Source: JADJPO01 sp046330955 | Lineage (GTDB): Bacteria; Actinomycetota; Actinomycetes; Actinomycetales; Kineosporiaceae | NCBI GenBank assembly: GCA_046330955.1 | Contig: JAXLRT010000004.1 | Span: forward strand, 62,001-126,000 | Length of the DNA: 64,000 nt | Direction: 5' to 3' | Shown here: piece by piece, positions 24,908 through 34,530 of the stretch | Position numbering within the stretch: the stretch's first letter is position 1 | Layout: each line of letters opens with the position of its first letter | Translations under genes and position numbers: made by a program | The notes under the pieces: model-generated | The model's input: the letters and a program-made list of their open reading frames with translations, nothing else | Databases searched by the model: none | What the model was told of the DNA's origin: nothing

Positions 24908-27900
24908 TCAGGCGGGGGTCACCGAGTTCGAGGCGGCCGAGGCCGGGCCGGCGCCGACGACATTGGTGGCGGTGACCGTGAAGGTGTAGGCGGTGCCGTT
25001 GGTCAGACCGGTGACGGTGCAGCCCGCAGGCGTGGTGGCCGTGCAGGTCTTGCTTCCTGGACTCGAGGTGACCGTGTAGCTGGTCACGGCCGACCCGCCG
25101 TCCCAGCTCGGGGCCGTCCAGCTGACGGTGGCCTGGGTGCTACCGCCCGCGGCGACCAGGGTACCGGGGGCGGCCGGCGTGATCGCGACGGACCACTTGC
25201 GTGCGAGGTACTCGTCGATCTGACGCCGCTGAGCGGTGGTCGGTGCCGTCGAGAGCACGAGCACCTCCTTCAGTGGCCCCTGCCACAACGCGAAGATGTA
25301 GCCCGAGGTGGTGCCGCTGGTGTTGAAGGCGTAGGCCGCGCTCACCCGAGGGCGGCCGTCGCGTACCAGGTCGTAGGTGCCGGAGTTGAACTGGCTGTCC
25401 ATGATGCGGGTGGCGTTCACGGTCCAGGTGCCGTCCGAGATGGTGGCTCCGCCGCCGTTGACGTCCACCGACACCGCCCCGGTGCCGCCGCTGTAGGTGT
25501 AGTCACGCCGGGCACCGGTGCCACCACTTCCCGAGAAGAACGGCCAGGAGTTCGAGCCGCTGGACGCCGACACGGAGCCCACGATGAACGTGGTCGAGGC
25601 GGCGGTGCCCGAGGGGATGCCGGTCAGGGTGGAACTGCTCATGTCGTCGTTGCCATCGGCCACGGGGAGCAATCGCCCTCCGCTGGAGGTCGCCGTGGGC
25701 TTCATCGACGCGGTCGACTGGGTCAGGTTGTTGCCGTTGGTGGAACGGTCCTTCCAACAGGCGACGCTGTTCCCCGCGGTCGCTGCAGTGGTGCAGCCCG
25801 TGTCGGTGAACAGCGCCGAGCTGGACGCCGCGTCGAGCCACAGCTCGGTTGCCCCCGAGGTCATCACGGCGGCGGGATAGGTGATGACGGTCGCCGAGCC
25901 GGAGGCGGCTCCGGTTCCCGCGGCGTTGGTGGCGGTGACGGTGACCGTGTAGGTGACGCCGTCGGTCAGGCCGGTCAGGGTGCAGGGGCTGGACGCCGCG
26001 GTGCAGGTGACGTTCGACAGTCCGGCGGTGCCGGGGACGGCGGTGGCGGTGTAGCCGGTGATGGTCGAGCCACCGGTTGAGGCCGGCGCGGTCCAGGTGA
26101 CGGCGGCCTGCCCGGAGGTCGTGGTGCCGGCGGTCGCGGTCACGCCCGTGGGTGCGCCCGGCGGCCCGGCCGGGGTGACGGCGGCCGAGGCGGCCGAGGC
26201 AGTGCCGGTGCCCACGCTGTTGGTGGCGGCCACGGTGACGGTGTAGCTGGTGCCGTTGGTCAGGCCGGTGATCGTGCAACTGGTGGACGGTGCTGTGGCA
26301 GTGCAGGTTTGCCCGCCGGGGGAGGCGGTGGCGGTGTAACCGGTGATGGCGGCACCGCCGTCCCAGGACGGCGCGGCCCACGACACGCCGGCCTGGGCGT
26401 TGCCGGCGGCGGCGGTGGGGGTGCCGGGGGTACCGGGGGTGATGGTCGCCGTCCACTTGCGGGCGAGGTATTCCTCGATGGCACGGTGTTGGGTGGCCGT
26501 CAGCGTGGTGGCGAAGACCACGATCTCCTCGATCGGCCCCTTCCAAGCGCTCCAGGCGCCGGCGTTCTGGACGCCCTTGCGTCCCACGGCGGCCCCTCCG
26601 GTGCCCGTCGTGTAGGACCCGGACGCCGACCCGATCGTGGCCCCGGAGACCCACGTTCGGCTCGTGGTACCGGTGGTGTACTCGGAGTCCACCACGGTGG
26701 GTGTCGTGGCGGACCAGACACCGCCCACGATGCCGATCGCTCCGCTGTGGGCATCGGTCATCACCGTCGTGGAGTTGCCCTCGTGCAGGGTTTGGCGCAT
26801 CTGGCCCCAGTTGGCCGTGCCCCACGACAATGCGGAGCCGTACCCGCCCGGAACGATCGTCGGATCCGTCAGCGTGGCCGTGACGAACTGGGTGCTGTCG
26901 CTGGCGCCGATCGGCAGCGATGTCACCGACAACGACAGTCCGTCGTCGAGGCCATCGAACGTGGGCACGGGGTGTCCGCTGACGGTGCTCAGCGCGGGCA
27001 GGGTTCCGATGGCGGATTGGGTGGCGTGGTTGGCCGAACTGGATTTGTCTTTCCAGCAGCCGATGGTGGTGGTGGCCTGGGTGCCGGTGCAGGTGGAGGA
27101 GGCCAGGATCGTGGTGGGGTCGGCGCCGTCGAGCCAGAGTTTGAGGTTCGCCCCGGTCATGAGGGTGGCGGGGTAGGTGGTGACGGTGGTCGAGCCGGAT
27201 GCCGGGCTGGTGCCGGCGGCGTTGGTGGCGGTGGCGGTGATCGTGTAGGTGATGCCGTCGACGAGTCCGGTGAGGGTGCAGGGGCTGGACGCGGTGGCGC
27301 AGGTGAGGGTGCTCTGCCCGCTGGCGGTGGCGGTGACGGTGTAGCTCGTGATCGCCGAACCGCCGTTGCTGGCGGGCGCCGTCCAGGTGACGCCGGCCTG
27401 GCCGGAGGTTGAGGCGGAGGCGGTGGCGGTCACGGCTGTCGGTGCGCCAGGCGGCCCGGTGGGGGTGAGCACGGCCGAGGCCGCCGAGGACGGTCCGGTG
27501 CCGACGCTGTTGGTGGCGGCGACGGTGAAGGTGTAGCTGGTGCCGTTGGTCAGCCCGGTGACGGTGCACGAGGTGCCCGCCGTCGTGCACGAGGCCCCAC
27601 CCGGTGAGGCCGTGACGGTGTAGGAGGTGATCGCGGCGCCGCCGTCCCACGATGGCGCGGTCCAGGACAGGGTGGCTTGAGCGTCGCCTGCACTTCCGGT
27701 CGGCGTACCGGGTGCGGCGGGGGCGAGGGTGGTGGCCCACTTACGGGCGAGGTACTCCTCGACCTGGCGGCGCTGGCTGGTGGTCAGGGTGGTGTCGAGG
27801 ACGATGACCTCGGCGATGGGGCCCTGCCAGATTCGGGCGCCGGACAGGTCCTGGCCCAGGGCCGCCGTGGTGGTGCCGGTGGTGAAGGACGTCGAGGCGG

Positions 27901-29161
27901 GGGTGGAGCCGGATCGACCGTTGAGCCAGCCGGTGATGGTGGCAGTGGCATGTTCGGCCAGGACGATGTCGGTGTTCGAGGTCCAGTTACCGGGGCTGGT
28001 GGTGGGGCTGCCCCAGGCGCCGACGCTGATCGCCGCGGTGGTCTTGCCGATCTCGCGGGCGGCGCCGTTGCTGGCGGTGCCCCACCCGAAGGCGACCCGG
28101 GAACCGCTGGTGGCCGGTATGGGGTCGGTGAGTTGGGTGACCAGGGCGGTGGTGGAGGCGGTGGTGCCTGTGGGCAGGGCGGCGGCGGACAGGGCCAGGC
28201 TGTCGCCGCCGAAGGACGGCACGGGGTGGGTGTTGACGGTGGCCATGACCGGCCGGTTGATGGAGACGGTCTGCGTGGCGTGGTCGAGTTGAGTGGACTT
28301 GTCCTTCCAGCACCCGACGGCGGTGGTGGCGATGGCGCCGGTACAGGTGGCGGTGGGGTACATGGTCGTGGGGTCGGCGCCGTCCAGCCAGAGTTTCAGG
28401 TGGGCCGTGGTCATGATCCCTGCGGGGTAGGGGATGGTCGTGGCGCTGCCGGGCGTTGAGGTGCCGTTGGCGTTGGTCGCGGTGACCGTGACGGTGTAGG
28501 TGGTGCCGTTGGTCAGTCCGGTGAAGGTGCAGGTGCGGGCGGCGGGCACGGTGACGGTGCAGGTCTGGGACGCCGGGCTGGTGGTGGCGGTGTAGGTGGT
28601 GATCGGCGAGCCCTGGTCGTCGGGCAGGGTCCAGGTGGCGGTGATCTGGGTGTCGGTGGGGGTGGCGGTGACCACGGGTGGGTCGGGGATGCCGGTGCAG
28701 GGGGTGGTGGCGGTGGTGGTGGCGGTCGAGGTCCAGGTGCCGTAGCGGATGCGGACGTGGGGGGTGAGTTGGGTGGTGGGCACGGTGATGGTGGTGCTGG
28801 TGCCGCTGACGCCGGTGGCCAGGGTGGTGGCCCCGTCGGTGATGTCGTAGGTCGCCCCGGCACGCAGGCCCGACGCAGGCGTCCAGCTGACCTGGCAGGT
28901 GGTCGGCGCGGTCCGGCTGGTCGTGACCGCGGTCGGGATCCAGGGATCCAGTTGGGCAGCGCTCAGCGCCGTCCCGGAGTTTCCCGTTTGTGCCGTGAAC
29001 GCCCCCTGGGCCTGGGCCGAGAAGTAGGCCGCCACGCCCAGGAACGCCAGCCCGGCCCACGGGGCGAGCCGCGCCCGGGCACGTCGACGTCGACGTCGGG
29101 CATGCCACCGCACCTTCTCCCATCGACCGTCGCTCCTGCGGCGTGGAGCGCACTCAGTCAT
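24908..29161 (-). CDS. Giant secreted FN3/LamG-like protein, paralog 2
   Basis: 1417 residues from the ATG at 29161; an ATG at 29215 is possible but crowds the divergent regulator. A very basic N-terminus (Arg run) precedes a membrane segment (LAPWAGLAFLGVAAYFSA) and the same QGAFTAQTGNSGTALSAAQLD segment as paralog 1. Architecture: two FN3-like domains, then three LamG-like units at about 28410-27710, 27160-26440 and 25865-25170, each with CWKDKS and QRRxxEEYLARKW motifs. Paired FN3 domains (PGxPTA...SWTAPSWDGGxAITSYT) lie between units, with one at the C-terminus ending SVTPA. It is Thr/Ser/Ala-rich. It lies 79 bases upstream of paralog 1 and is probably co-transcribed. Function is probably adhesion or glycan binding at the cell surface. 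Confidence 0.8.
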   Translation of the reverse strand: MTECAPRRRSDGRWEKVRWHARRRRRRARARLAPWAGLAFLGVAAYFSAQAQGAFTAQTGNSGTALSAAQLDPWIPTAVTTSRTAPTTCQVSWTPASGLRAGATYDITDGATTLATGVSGTSTTITVPTTQLTPHVRIRYGTWTSTATTTATTPCTGIPDPPVVTATPTDTQITATWTLPDDQGSPITTYTATTSPASQTCTVTVPAARTCTFTGLTNGTTYTVTVTATNANGTSTPGSATTIPYPAGIMTTAHLKLWLDGADPTTMYPTATCTGAIATTAVGCWKDKSTQLDHATQTVSINRPVMATVNTHPVPSFGGDSLALSAAALPTGTTASTTALVTQLTDPIPATSGSRVAFGWGTASNGAAREIGKTTAAISVGAWGSPTTSPGNWTSNTDIVLAEHATATITGWLNGRSGSTPASTSFTTGTTTAALGQDLSGARIWQGPIAEVIVLDTTLTTSQRRQVEEYLARKWATTLAPAAPGTPTGSAGDAQATLSWTAPSWDGGAAITSYTVTASPGGASCTTAGTSCTVTGLTNGTSYTFTVAATNSVGTGPSSAASAVLTPTGPPGAPTAVTATASASTSGQAGVTWTAPASNGGSAITSYTVTATASGQSTLTCATASSPCTLTGLVDGITYTITATATNAAGTSPASGSTTVTTYPATLMTGANLKLWLDGADPTTILASSTCTGTQATTTIGCWKDKSSSANHATQSAIGTLPALSTVSGHPVPTFDGLDDGLSLSVTSLPIGASDSTQFVTATLTDPTIVPGGYGSALSWGTANWGQMRQTLHEGNSTTVMTDAHSGAIGIVGGVWSATTPTVVDSEYTTGTTSRTWVSGATIGSASGSYTTGTGGAAVGRKGVQNAGAWSAWKGPIEEIVVFATTLTATQHRAIEEYLARKWTATITPGTPGTPTAAAGNAQAGVSWAAPSWDGGAAITGYTATASPGGQTCTATAPSTSCTITGLTNGTSYTVTVAATNSVGTGTASAASAAVTPAGPPGAPTGVTATAGTTTSGQAAVTWTAPASTGGSTITGYTATAVPGTAGLSNVTCTAASSPCTLTGLTDGVTYTVTVTATNAAGTGAASGSATVITYPAAVMTSGATELWLDAASSSALFTDTGCTTAATAGNSVACWKDRSTNGNNLTQSTASMKPTATSSGGRLLPVADGNDDMSSSTLTGIPSGTAASTTFIVGSVSASSGSNSWPFFSGSGGTGARRDYTYSGGTGAVSVDVNGGGATISDGTWTVNATRIMDSQFNSGTYDLVRDGRPRVSAAYAFNTSGTTSGYIFALWQGPLKEVLVLSTAPTTAQRRQIDEYLARKWSVAITPAAPGTLVAAGGSTQATVSWTAPSWDGGSAVTSYTVTSSPGSKTCTATTPAGCTVTGLTNGTAYTFTVTATNVVGAGPASAASNSVTPA

Positions 29162-29220
29162 TCGGCTCAGTCGAGCTGGCGGGAAGATCTCCTCAGCAGC
29201 GATCGCATCGCGCATACTGG

Positions 29221-29236
29221 TGCGTCATGAGCAACA
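29221..29236 (+). promoter_or_regulatory. Candidate IclR2 operator at its own start codon
   Basis: TGCGTCATGAGCAACA overlaps the iclR2 ATG. It matches a site upstream of the betaine transporter (TGCGTGATGCGCAACA) at 14 of 16 positions, and less closely a site upstream of the dimethylglycine dehydrogenase-like gene. It may mediate autoregulation. Because it includes the start codon, part of the match could be coding constraint. Confidence 0.4.
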
Positions 29237-30036
29237 GCGTGCAGGGGGCGGACGCCGGGTCAGGGCTGGTGCAGTCCGTCGACCGGGCGCTGACCATCCT
29301 GCGGGTGCTGGCTCGCGACGGTGAACTGGGCGTCACCGAGATCGCCGCCGACCTGGGCGTGCACAAGTCGACCGCCTTCCGGCTGGTCGCCACACTCGAG
29401 GCTCACGACCTGGTCGAGCAGGTCTCCGACCGGGGCAAGTTCCGGCTCGGCGTCGGGGTGTTGCGGTTGGCCGGGGCCACGACGGTGCGCCTGGATCTGA
29501 TCCAGGAGAGCCGGCCGGTGACCGCCGGGTTGGCCAAGTCCGTCGGCGAGACGGTGAACGTGGCGGTGTTGTCGGGCACCGAGGCGCTGTACCTCGACCA
29601 GGTGAGCGGCCCCTCGGCCCTTGCTCTGCAGAACTGGGCCGGTCAGCGGATCCCGCTGCACGCGACGTCCAACGGCAAGGTGCTGCTGGCCTACGCCTCG
29701 GCCGCGGTGATCACCGAAGCGCTGCGGTCTCTGCGCCGGTTCACCCCGCGCACCCTGGTCGAGGTCCCCGCCCTGCAGCGTGACCTCGAGGAGGTGCGCC
29801 GTCGCGGCTGGGCGCTGGCCGTGGACGAGCTGGAAGAGGGGCTGACCGCGATCGCGGCACCGATCCGGGGTGCCGACGGCACCGTGATCGCCTCGCTCAG
29901 TGCCTCCGGACCCACGTTCCGGTTGACCGCAGAGCGGACGCCGGACGTGGCCGCCCGGGTGATGGCCGCGGCCCGGGAGATTTCCCAACGGATGGGCTGG
30001 CATGAGGTGGAGCCGACCCGACGTGTGGTTGGCTAA
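29227..30036 (+). CDS. IclR-family regulator of betaine uptake/catabolism (IclR2)
   Basis: 269 residues from the ATG at 29227. The winged helix is at residues ~15-75 (SVDRALTILRVLARDGELGVTEIAADLGVHKSTAFRLVATLEAHDLV). The effector domain has QRIPLHATSNGKVLLAYAS, RRRGWALAVDELEEGLTAIAAPIRGADGTVIASLSASGP. It lies 163 bases before the proV-like gene on the same strand and is divergent from the giant-protein genes. Similar 16-bp sites occur at its own start, before the transporter and before the dehydrogenase-like gene, so it probably regulates the betaine regulon. Confidence 0.88.
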   Translation: MSNSVQGADAGSGLVQSVDRALTILRVLARDGELGVTEIAADLGVHKSTAFRLVATLEAHDLVEQVSDRGKFRLGVGVLRLAGATTVRLDLIQESRPVTAGLAKSVGETVNVAVLSGTEALYLDQVSGPSALALQNWAGQRIPLHATSNGKVLLAYASAAVITEALRSLRRFTPRTLVEVPALQRDLEEVRRRGWALAVDELEEGLTAIAAPIRGADGTVIASLSASGPTFRLTAERTPDVAARVMAAAREISQRMGWHEVEPTRRVVG

Positions 30037-30038
30037 CA

Positions 30039-30060
30039 ATCAGCTACCAAACGAGCTGAT
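30039..30060. terminator. Weak hairpin after iclR2
   Basis: ATCAGCT and AGCTGAT arms (7 bp) flank an 8-base loop two bases after the iclR2 stop codon. There is no U-run, so termination is uncertain. It could equally be a protein-binding site in the transporter promoter region. Confidence 0.3.
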
Positions 30061-30074
30061 CTGACCTCGAACGC

Positions 30075-30104
30075 TTGACGTTGGTCACAGTCCCCGTCGA
30101 TTCT
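30075..30104 (+). promoter_or_regulatory. Candidate promoter of the betaine transporter operon
   Basis: TTGACG (30075-30080), an 18-base spacer and GATTCT (30099-30104) resemble a housekeeping sigma-factor promoter. The candidate IclR2 site begins 21 bases downstream, where a repressor would block transcription. Confidence 0.35.
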
Positions 30105-30125
30105 GTTGCTCGATGAACACCCGGG

Positions 30126-30141
30126 TGCGTGATGCGCAACA
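30126..30141. promoter_or_regulatory. Candidate IclR2 operator upstream of proV
   Basis: TGCGTGATGCGCAACA contains a perfect TGCG-N5-CGCA palindrome, 58 bases before the proV-like start. The same TGCG-N5-CGCA symmetry occurs upstream of the dimethylglycine-dehydrogenase-like gene at 41114-41129. It is the best-formed of four related sites. Confidence 0.5.
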
Positions 30142-30199
30142 CAGCGTGTCGGCCAGAACCACCTGACCGGCGTCTCGACGCCAGGAAGGTTGTCCCGAT

Positions 30200-31294
<1,095 letters not shown>

Positions 31295-31349
31295 GCAGCG
31301 CGGTGGCGCCCCCGGTGGCGCCCAGCAGCCGGTCCCGCCCAGCGACCTG

Positions 31350-33335
31350 GTGGCGGCCGGCCCGCGCCGCCCGAGCCGCCTGCTGCTGATCGGCGGCGTG
31401 CTCGTGGTGTGGTTCGTGATCTGGTTGGTGCTGCGCGGGACGAACACGTTGTCGTTGGCCGAGTCCGACCTGACCCCGTTCCACGAGCGGATCAACGATC
31501 TGCGCGACTGGGTGGACGCCAACCGCAACTCTTCCCCGATCTTCCTCTACGTCTTCAACGAGATCCGGGCGCTGATCGACGCCCTGTCGACGGCGCTACG
31601 CCACCTGATCGCCGTCCCGGCGGACGGTGAGACCATTCCCACCCTGGGCTGGCTCGGCGTCACCGCGGTGTTCACCTTCATCGCCGGGTGGCTCGGCAAC
31701 ATCCGCGTGGCCGTGCTGACCGCGGTCGGATTCGTCATCCTGGGCCTGCAGGGCCTGTTCACCGAGTCGATGGACACCCTGGCGGTCACCCTGGCCGCCG
31801 TGTTCGTCTCGTTGCTGATCGGCATCCCGCTCGGGGTGCTCGCCGGGTTCAGTGACCGCTTCAACCGGATGATCACACCCTTCCTCGACTTCATGCAGAC
31901 CATGCCGTCGTTCGTCTACCTGGCGCCGCTGACGCTGTTCTTCGGCATCGGCTTGTCGTCGGCGGTGATCACCACCGTGATCTACGCGGCCCCACCCGCG
32001 ATCCGGCTCACCGCCCACGGCATCCGCTCGGTGAACAAGGCAACGGTCGAGGCCTCGCAGTCGTTGGGGTCGACGTCCTGGCAGACCCTCACCCATGTGC
32101 TGCTGCCGATGTCGCGGCGCACCATCGTGCTGGGCATCAACCAGACCATCATGGCGGCGCTGTCGATGGTCACCATCGCCGCCCTGATCGACGCGCCCGG
32201 CCTCGGCAAGACCGTGATCAAGGCGCTGCAGAGCGTGGACGTCGGCACCGCGTTCAACGCCGGCATCGCCCTGGTCATCCTCGCCATCGTGCTCGACCGG
32301 ACGACGACCGCCATGGCCGTGCGCAGTGAAGGGGTGGTGCAGAAGCGCCGGTTCGGGCTCGCCGCCCGCCTGGCTCAGCTGCGCCGCCCGTTCGTGCTGG
32401 CCGGGGCGGTGGCCACGGTCGTGGCCGCCTACCTGTCGCGGACCTACGTCGATCTGGCGATCTTCCCGAAGCCGGCGAGCGACTCACCGCTCAATCTCGG
32501 ACGCCTGATCAGCAGCGGGGCCGACAACGCGACCACCTGGGTGCAGGACACCTTCCCCACGCTCACCAGTGGGCTGCAGGAGGTCACCACCAGCTGGCTG
32601 ATCGACCCGCTGCAGAGCCTGCTCACCGACAGCCCGTGGTGGGCCACCGCGGCGGCGATCACCGCGATCGCCCTCATCCTGGGTGGCCTCCGGGCTGCCA
32701 TCATCGCGGCGTTGTGCCTGGTGCTGGTAGTGGCCACCGGGTTGTGGGAGGACAGCATGATCACGCTGGCCTCGACCCTGGTCGCCACCGTGCTGGTGGT
32801 GGCCTTCGGGGTCGTGGTTGGGGTCTGGATGGGTCGCAGCCGCCGGGCGGATGCAACCATCCGGCCGATCCTGGACGCCGCGCAGGTGCTGCCGCCGTTC
32901 GTGTACCTGGTGCCGGTGGTCGCCCTGTTCAACCCGAGCCGGTTCAGCGCGATCATCGCGGCACTGGTGTTCGCCGCCCCGGTCGCGGTGAAGATCACCG
33001 CTGACGGAATCCGGCACGTGTCGGCCACCACGGTGGAGGCGGCCGTGGCCGCAGGGTCGAGCACCTCCCAGGTGGTACGCAAGGTGCAGCTGCCGATGGC
33101 CGCACCCGCGCTGACCCTGGCCACCAATCAGGGACTCATCTACGTCCTGTCGATGGTCGTCATGGGCGGTCTGGTGGGCGGTGGCGCGCTCGGCTACGAC
33201 GTAGTCGCCGGGTTCTCGCAGGGCCAGCTGTACGGCAAGGGCCTGGCCGCCGGCTTGGCCATCGTGCTGCTCGGCATCACGCTCGACCGGGTGACCCAGG
33301 CGGCTTCACGCCGCGTGGGCCGTCCCGGGCGCTGA
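31350..33335 (+). CDS. proW: Betaine ABC transporter permease, two fused permease domains (ProW-like)
   Basis: 661 residues from a GTG at 31350. It holds two ProW-type transmembrane domains in tandem. The first has its EAA loop at EASQSLGSTSWQTLTHVLLPMSRR, the second at EAAVAAGSSTSQVVRKVQLPMAAPA. So one polypeptide supplies both membrane halves of the transporter. A better coupled start, a GTG at 31291 overlapping the proV stop, opens a different frame (MSSAVAPPVAPSS...) that closes at 31388. A single missing or extra base there would join it to this ORF, so the N-terminus is uncertain. Confidence 0.85.
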   Translation: MAAGPRRPSRLLLIGGVLVVWFVIWLVLRGTNTLSLAESDLTPFHERINDLRDWVDANRNSSPIFLYVFNEIRALIDALSTALRHLIAVPADGETIPTLGWLGVTAVFTFIAGWLGNIRVAVLTAVGFVILGLQGLFTESMDTLAVTLAAVFVSLLIGIPLGVLAGFSDRFNRMITPFLDFMQTMPSFVYLAPLTLFFGIGLSSAVITTVIYAAPPAIRLTAHGIRSVNKATVEASQSLGSTSWQTLTHVLLPMSRRTIVLGINQTIMAALSMVTIAALIDAPGLGKTVIKALQSVDVGTAFNAGIALVILAIVLDRTTTAMAVRSEGVVQKRRFGLAARLAQLRRPFVLAGAVATVVAAYLSRTYVDLAIFPKPASDSPLNLGRLISSGADNATTWVQDTFPTLTSGLQEVTTSWLIDPLQSLLTDSPWWATAAAITAIALILGGLRAAIIAALCLVLVVATGLWEDSMITLASTLVATVLVVAFGVVVGVWMGRSRRADATIRPILDAAQVLPPFVYLVPVVALFNPSRFSAIIAALVFAAPVAVKITADGIRHVSATTVEAAVAAGSSTSQVVRKVQLPMAAPALTLATNQGLIYVLSMVVMGGLVGGGALGYDVVAGFSQGQLYGKGLAAGLAIVLLGITLDRVTQAASRRVGRPGR

Positions 33336-33413
33336 AAAGTGGGGGATCGAACGTCCCAGGAAGGTCCTGAGACAGACGCAACGGATTCACCGTAACGAGG
33401 AGGTCGGAACACA

Positions 33414-34413
33414 GTGCGAGGACTCAGGACGGCCCGTGCGATCGCTCTGGTCGCCAGCGCCGCAGTGGCGTTGACGCTCAGCGGTTGTGGCGGCGCCAAG
33501 GTCGGCGAGACGAGCGGGGCCTCCGCCGCGCCGTCGGCATCAGGCGGTGGCGCCGAGTGTGGCACCTTCAACATCGCAGTCAACCCATGGGTCGGCTATG
33601 AGGCGAACGCCGCCGTGGTCGGCTATGTGGCCGAGCGTGACCTGAAGTGCAAGGTGGTGAAGAAGGACCTCAAGGAGGAGATCGCCTGGCAGGGCTTCGG
33701 CTCGGGCGAGGTCGACGTCGTCCTGGAGAACTGGGGCCACCCGGACCTGGTCAAGAAGTACATCGACGAGCAGAAGACCGCCGTCGACGCCGGTGCGACC
33801 GGCAACAAGGGCGTCATCGGCTGGTACGTGCCGCCGTGGCTGGCCAAGGAGCACCCGGACATCACCGACTGGAACAACCTCAACAAGTACGCCGACCTGT
33901 TCAAGACCTCCGAGTCGGGCGGCCAGGGGCAGTTGCTGGACGGCGACCCCTCGTTCGTCACCAACGACGCGGCGCTGGTCAAGAACCTGAAGCTGAACTA
34001 CAAGGTGGTCTACGCGGGCAGCGAGACGGCCCTGATCACCGCGTTCCGCCAGGCGGAGAAGCAGAAGAAGCCCTGCTGGGCTACTTCTACGAGCCGCAGT
34101 GGTTCATGGCCGAGGTGCCGCTGGTCAAGGTCAACCTGCCCAAGTACACCGACGGCTGTGACGCCGACGCTGCCAAGGTGGCCTGTGACTACCCGCCGTA
34201 CGAGCTGAACAAGGTCGCCAGCAAGAAGTTCATGGACGCGAACGGCCCGGCGGCCAAGTTGGTCAAGAACTTCCAGTGGACCAACGACGACCAGAACCTG
34301 GTGGCGAAGTACATCACCGTGGACAAGATGTCCGCGGCGATGCCGGCAAGAAGTGGGTCGAGGACAACCCGGACAAGGTGAAGGCCTGGCTCGCGGCTGA
34401 GCCGAACGCGTGA
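33414..34413 (+). pseudogene. proX: Betaine-type substrate-binding lipoprotein (ProX/OpuAC-like), two frameshifts
   Basis: About 333 residues when two frameshifts are repaired. It starts at a GTG with GAGGAGG upstream. The lipoprotein signal ends in LTLSGCG. The OpuAC domain shows GTFNIAVNPWVGYEANAAVVGYV, DVVLENWGHPD, KGVIGWYVPPWLA, then GYFYEPQWFMAEVPLVKVNLPKY and, in a third frame, GKKWVEDNPDKVKAWLAAEPNA before the stop. One C appears missing at 34071-34073 and one G near 34337-34341. Conservation continues cleanly across both sites, so they look like sequence errors rather than decay. It completes the transporter operon. Confidence 0.82.
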
Positions 34414-34414
34414 T

Positions 34415-34448
34415 GACGGCGGGCGCAGCACGGGCTGCGCCCGCCGTC
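34415..34448. terminator. Strong hairpin after the betaine transporter operon
   Basis: A perfect 15-bp stem (GACGGCGGGCGCAGC and its complement) with an ACGG loop begins two bases after the binding-protein stop codon. It has no U-run, as is common for GC-rich actinobacterial terminators. It separates the transporter from the chemoreceptor gene. Confidence 0.75.
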
Positions 34449-34530
34449 TCGCTGTCGTGACACCCTCGGCGGCCAGAACGACGCCATCTCGTGCTCAAGC
34501 GAACGGCTTTACCTGGCGATAACCCGCCTC

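Noticed and set aside
20582..29161. CRISPR-like or satellite array in the repetitive 20-29 kb region
   Set aside because: The repeats are long, diverged, in frame and encode FN3 and LamG modules; there are no short identical repeats with unique spacers.
20582..29161. Plus-strand Gly-rich open frames across the giant genes
   Set aside because: They are low-complexity reflections of the Thr/Ala-rich minus-strand proteins and show no domain, start site or conservation signal.
20582..29161. SipW/TasA-type biofilm fibre signal in the giant proteins
   Set aside because: The AFTAQTGNSGTALSAAQL segment is only loosely similar to camelysin-type N-termini, and no SipW-like peptidase gene is nearby.
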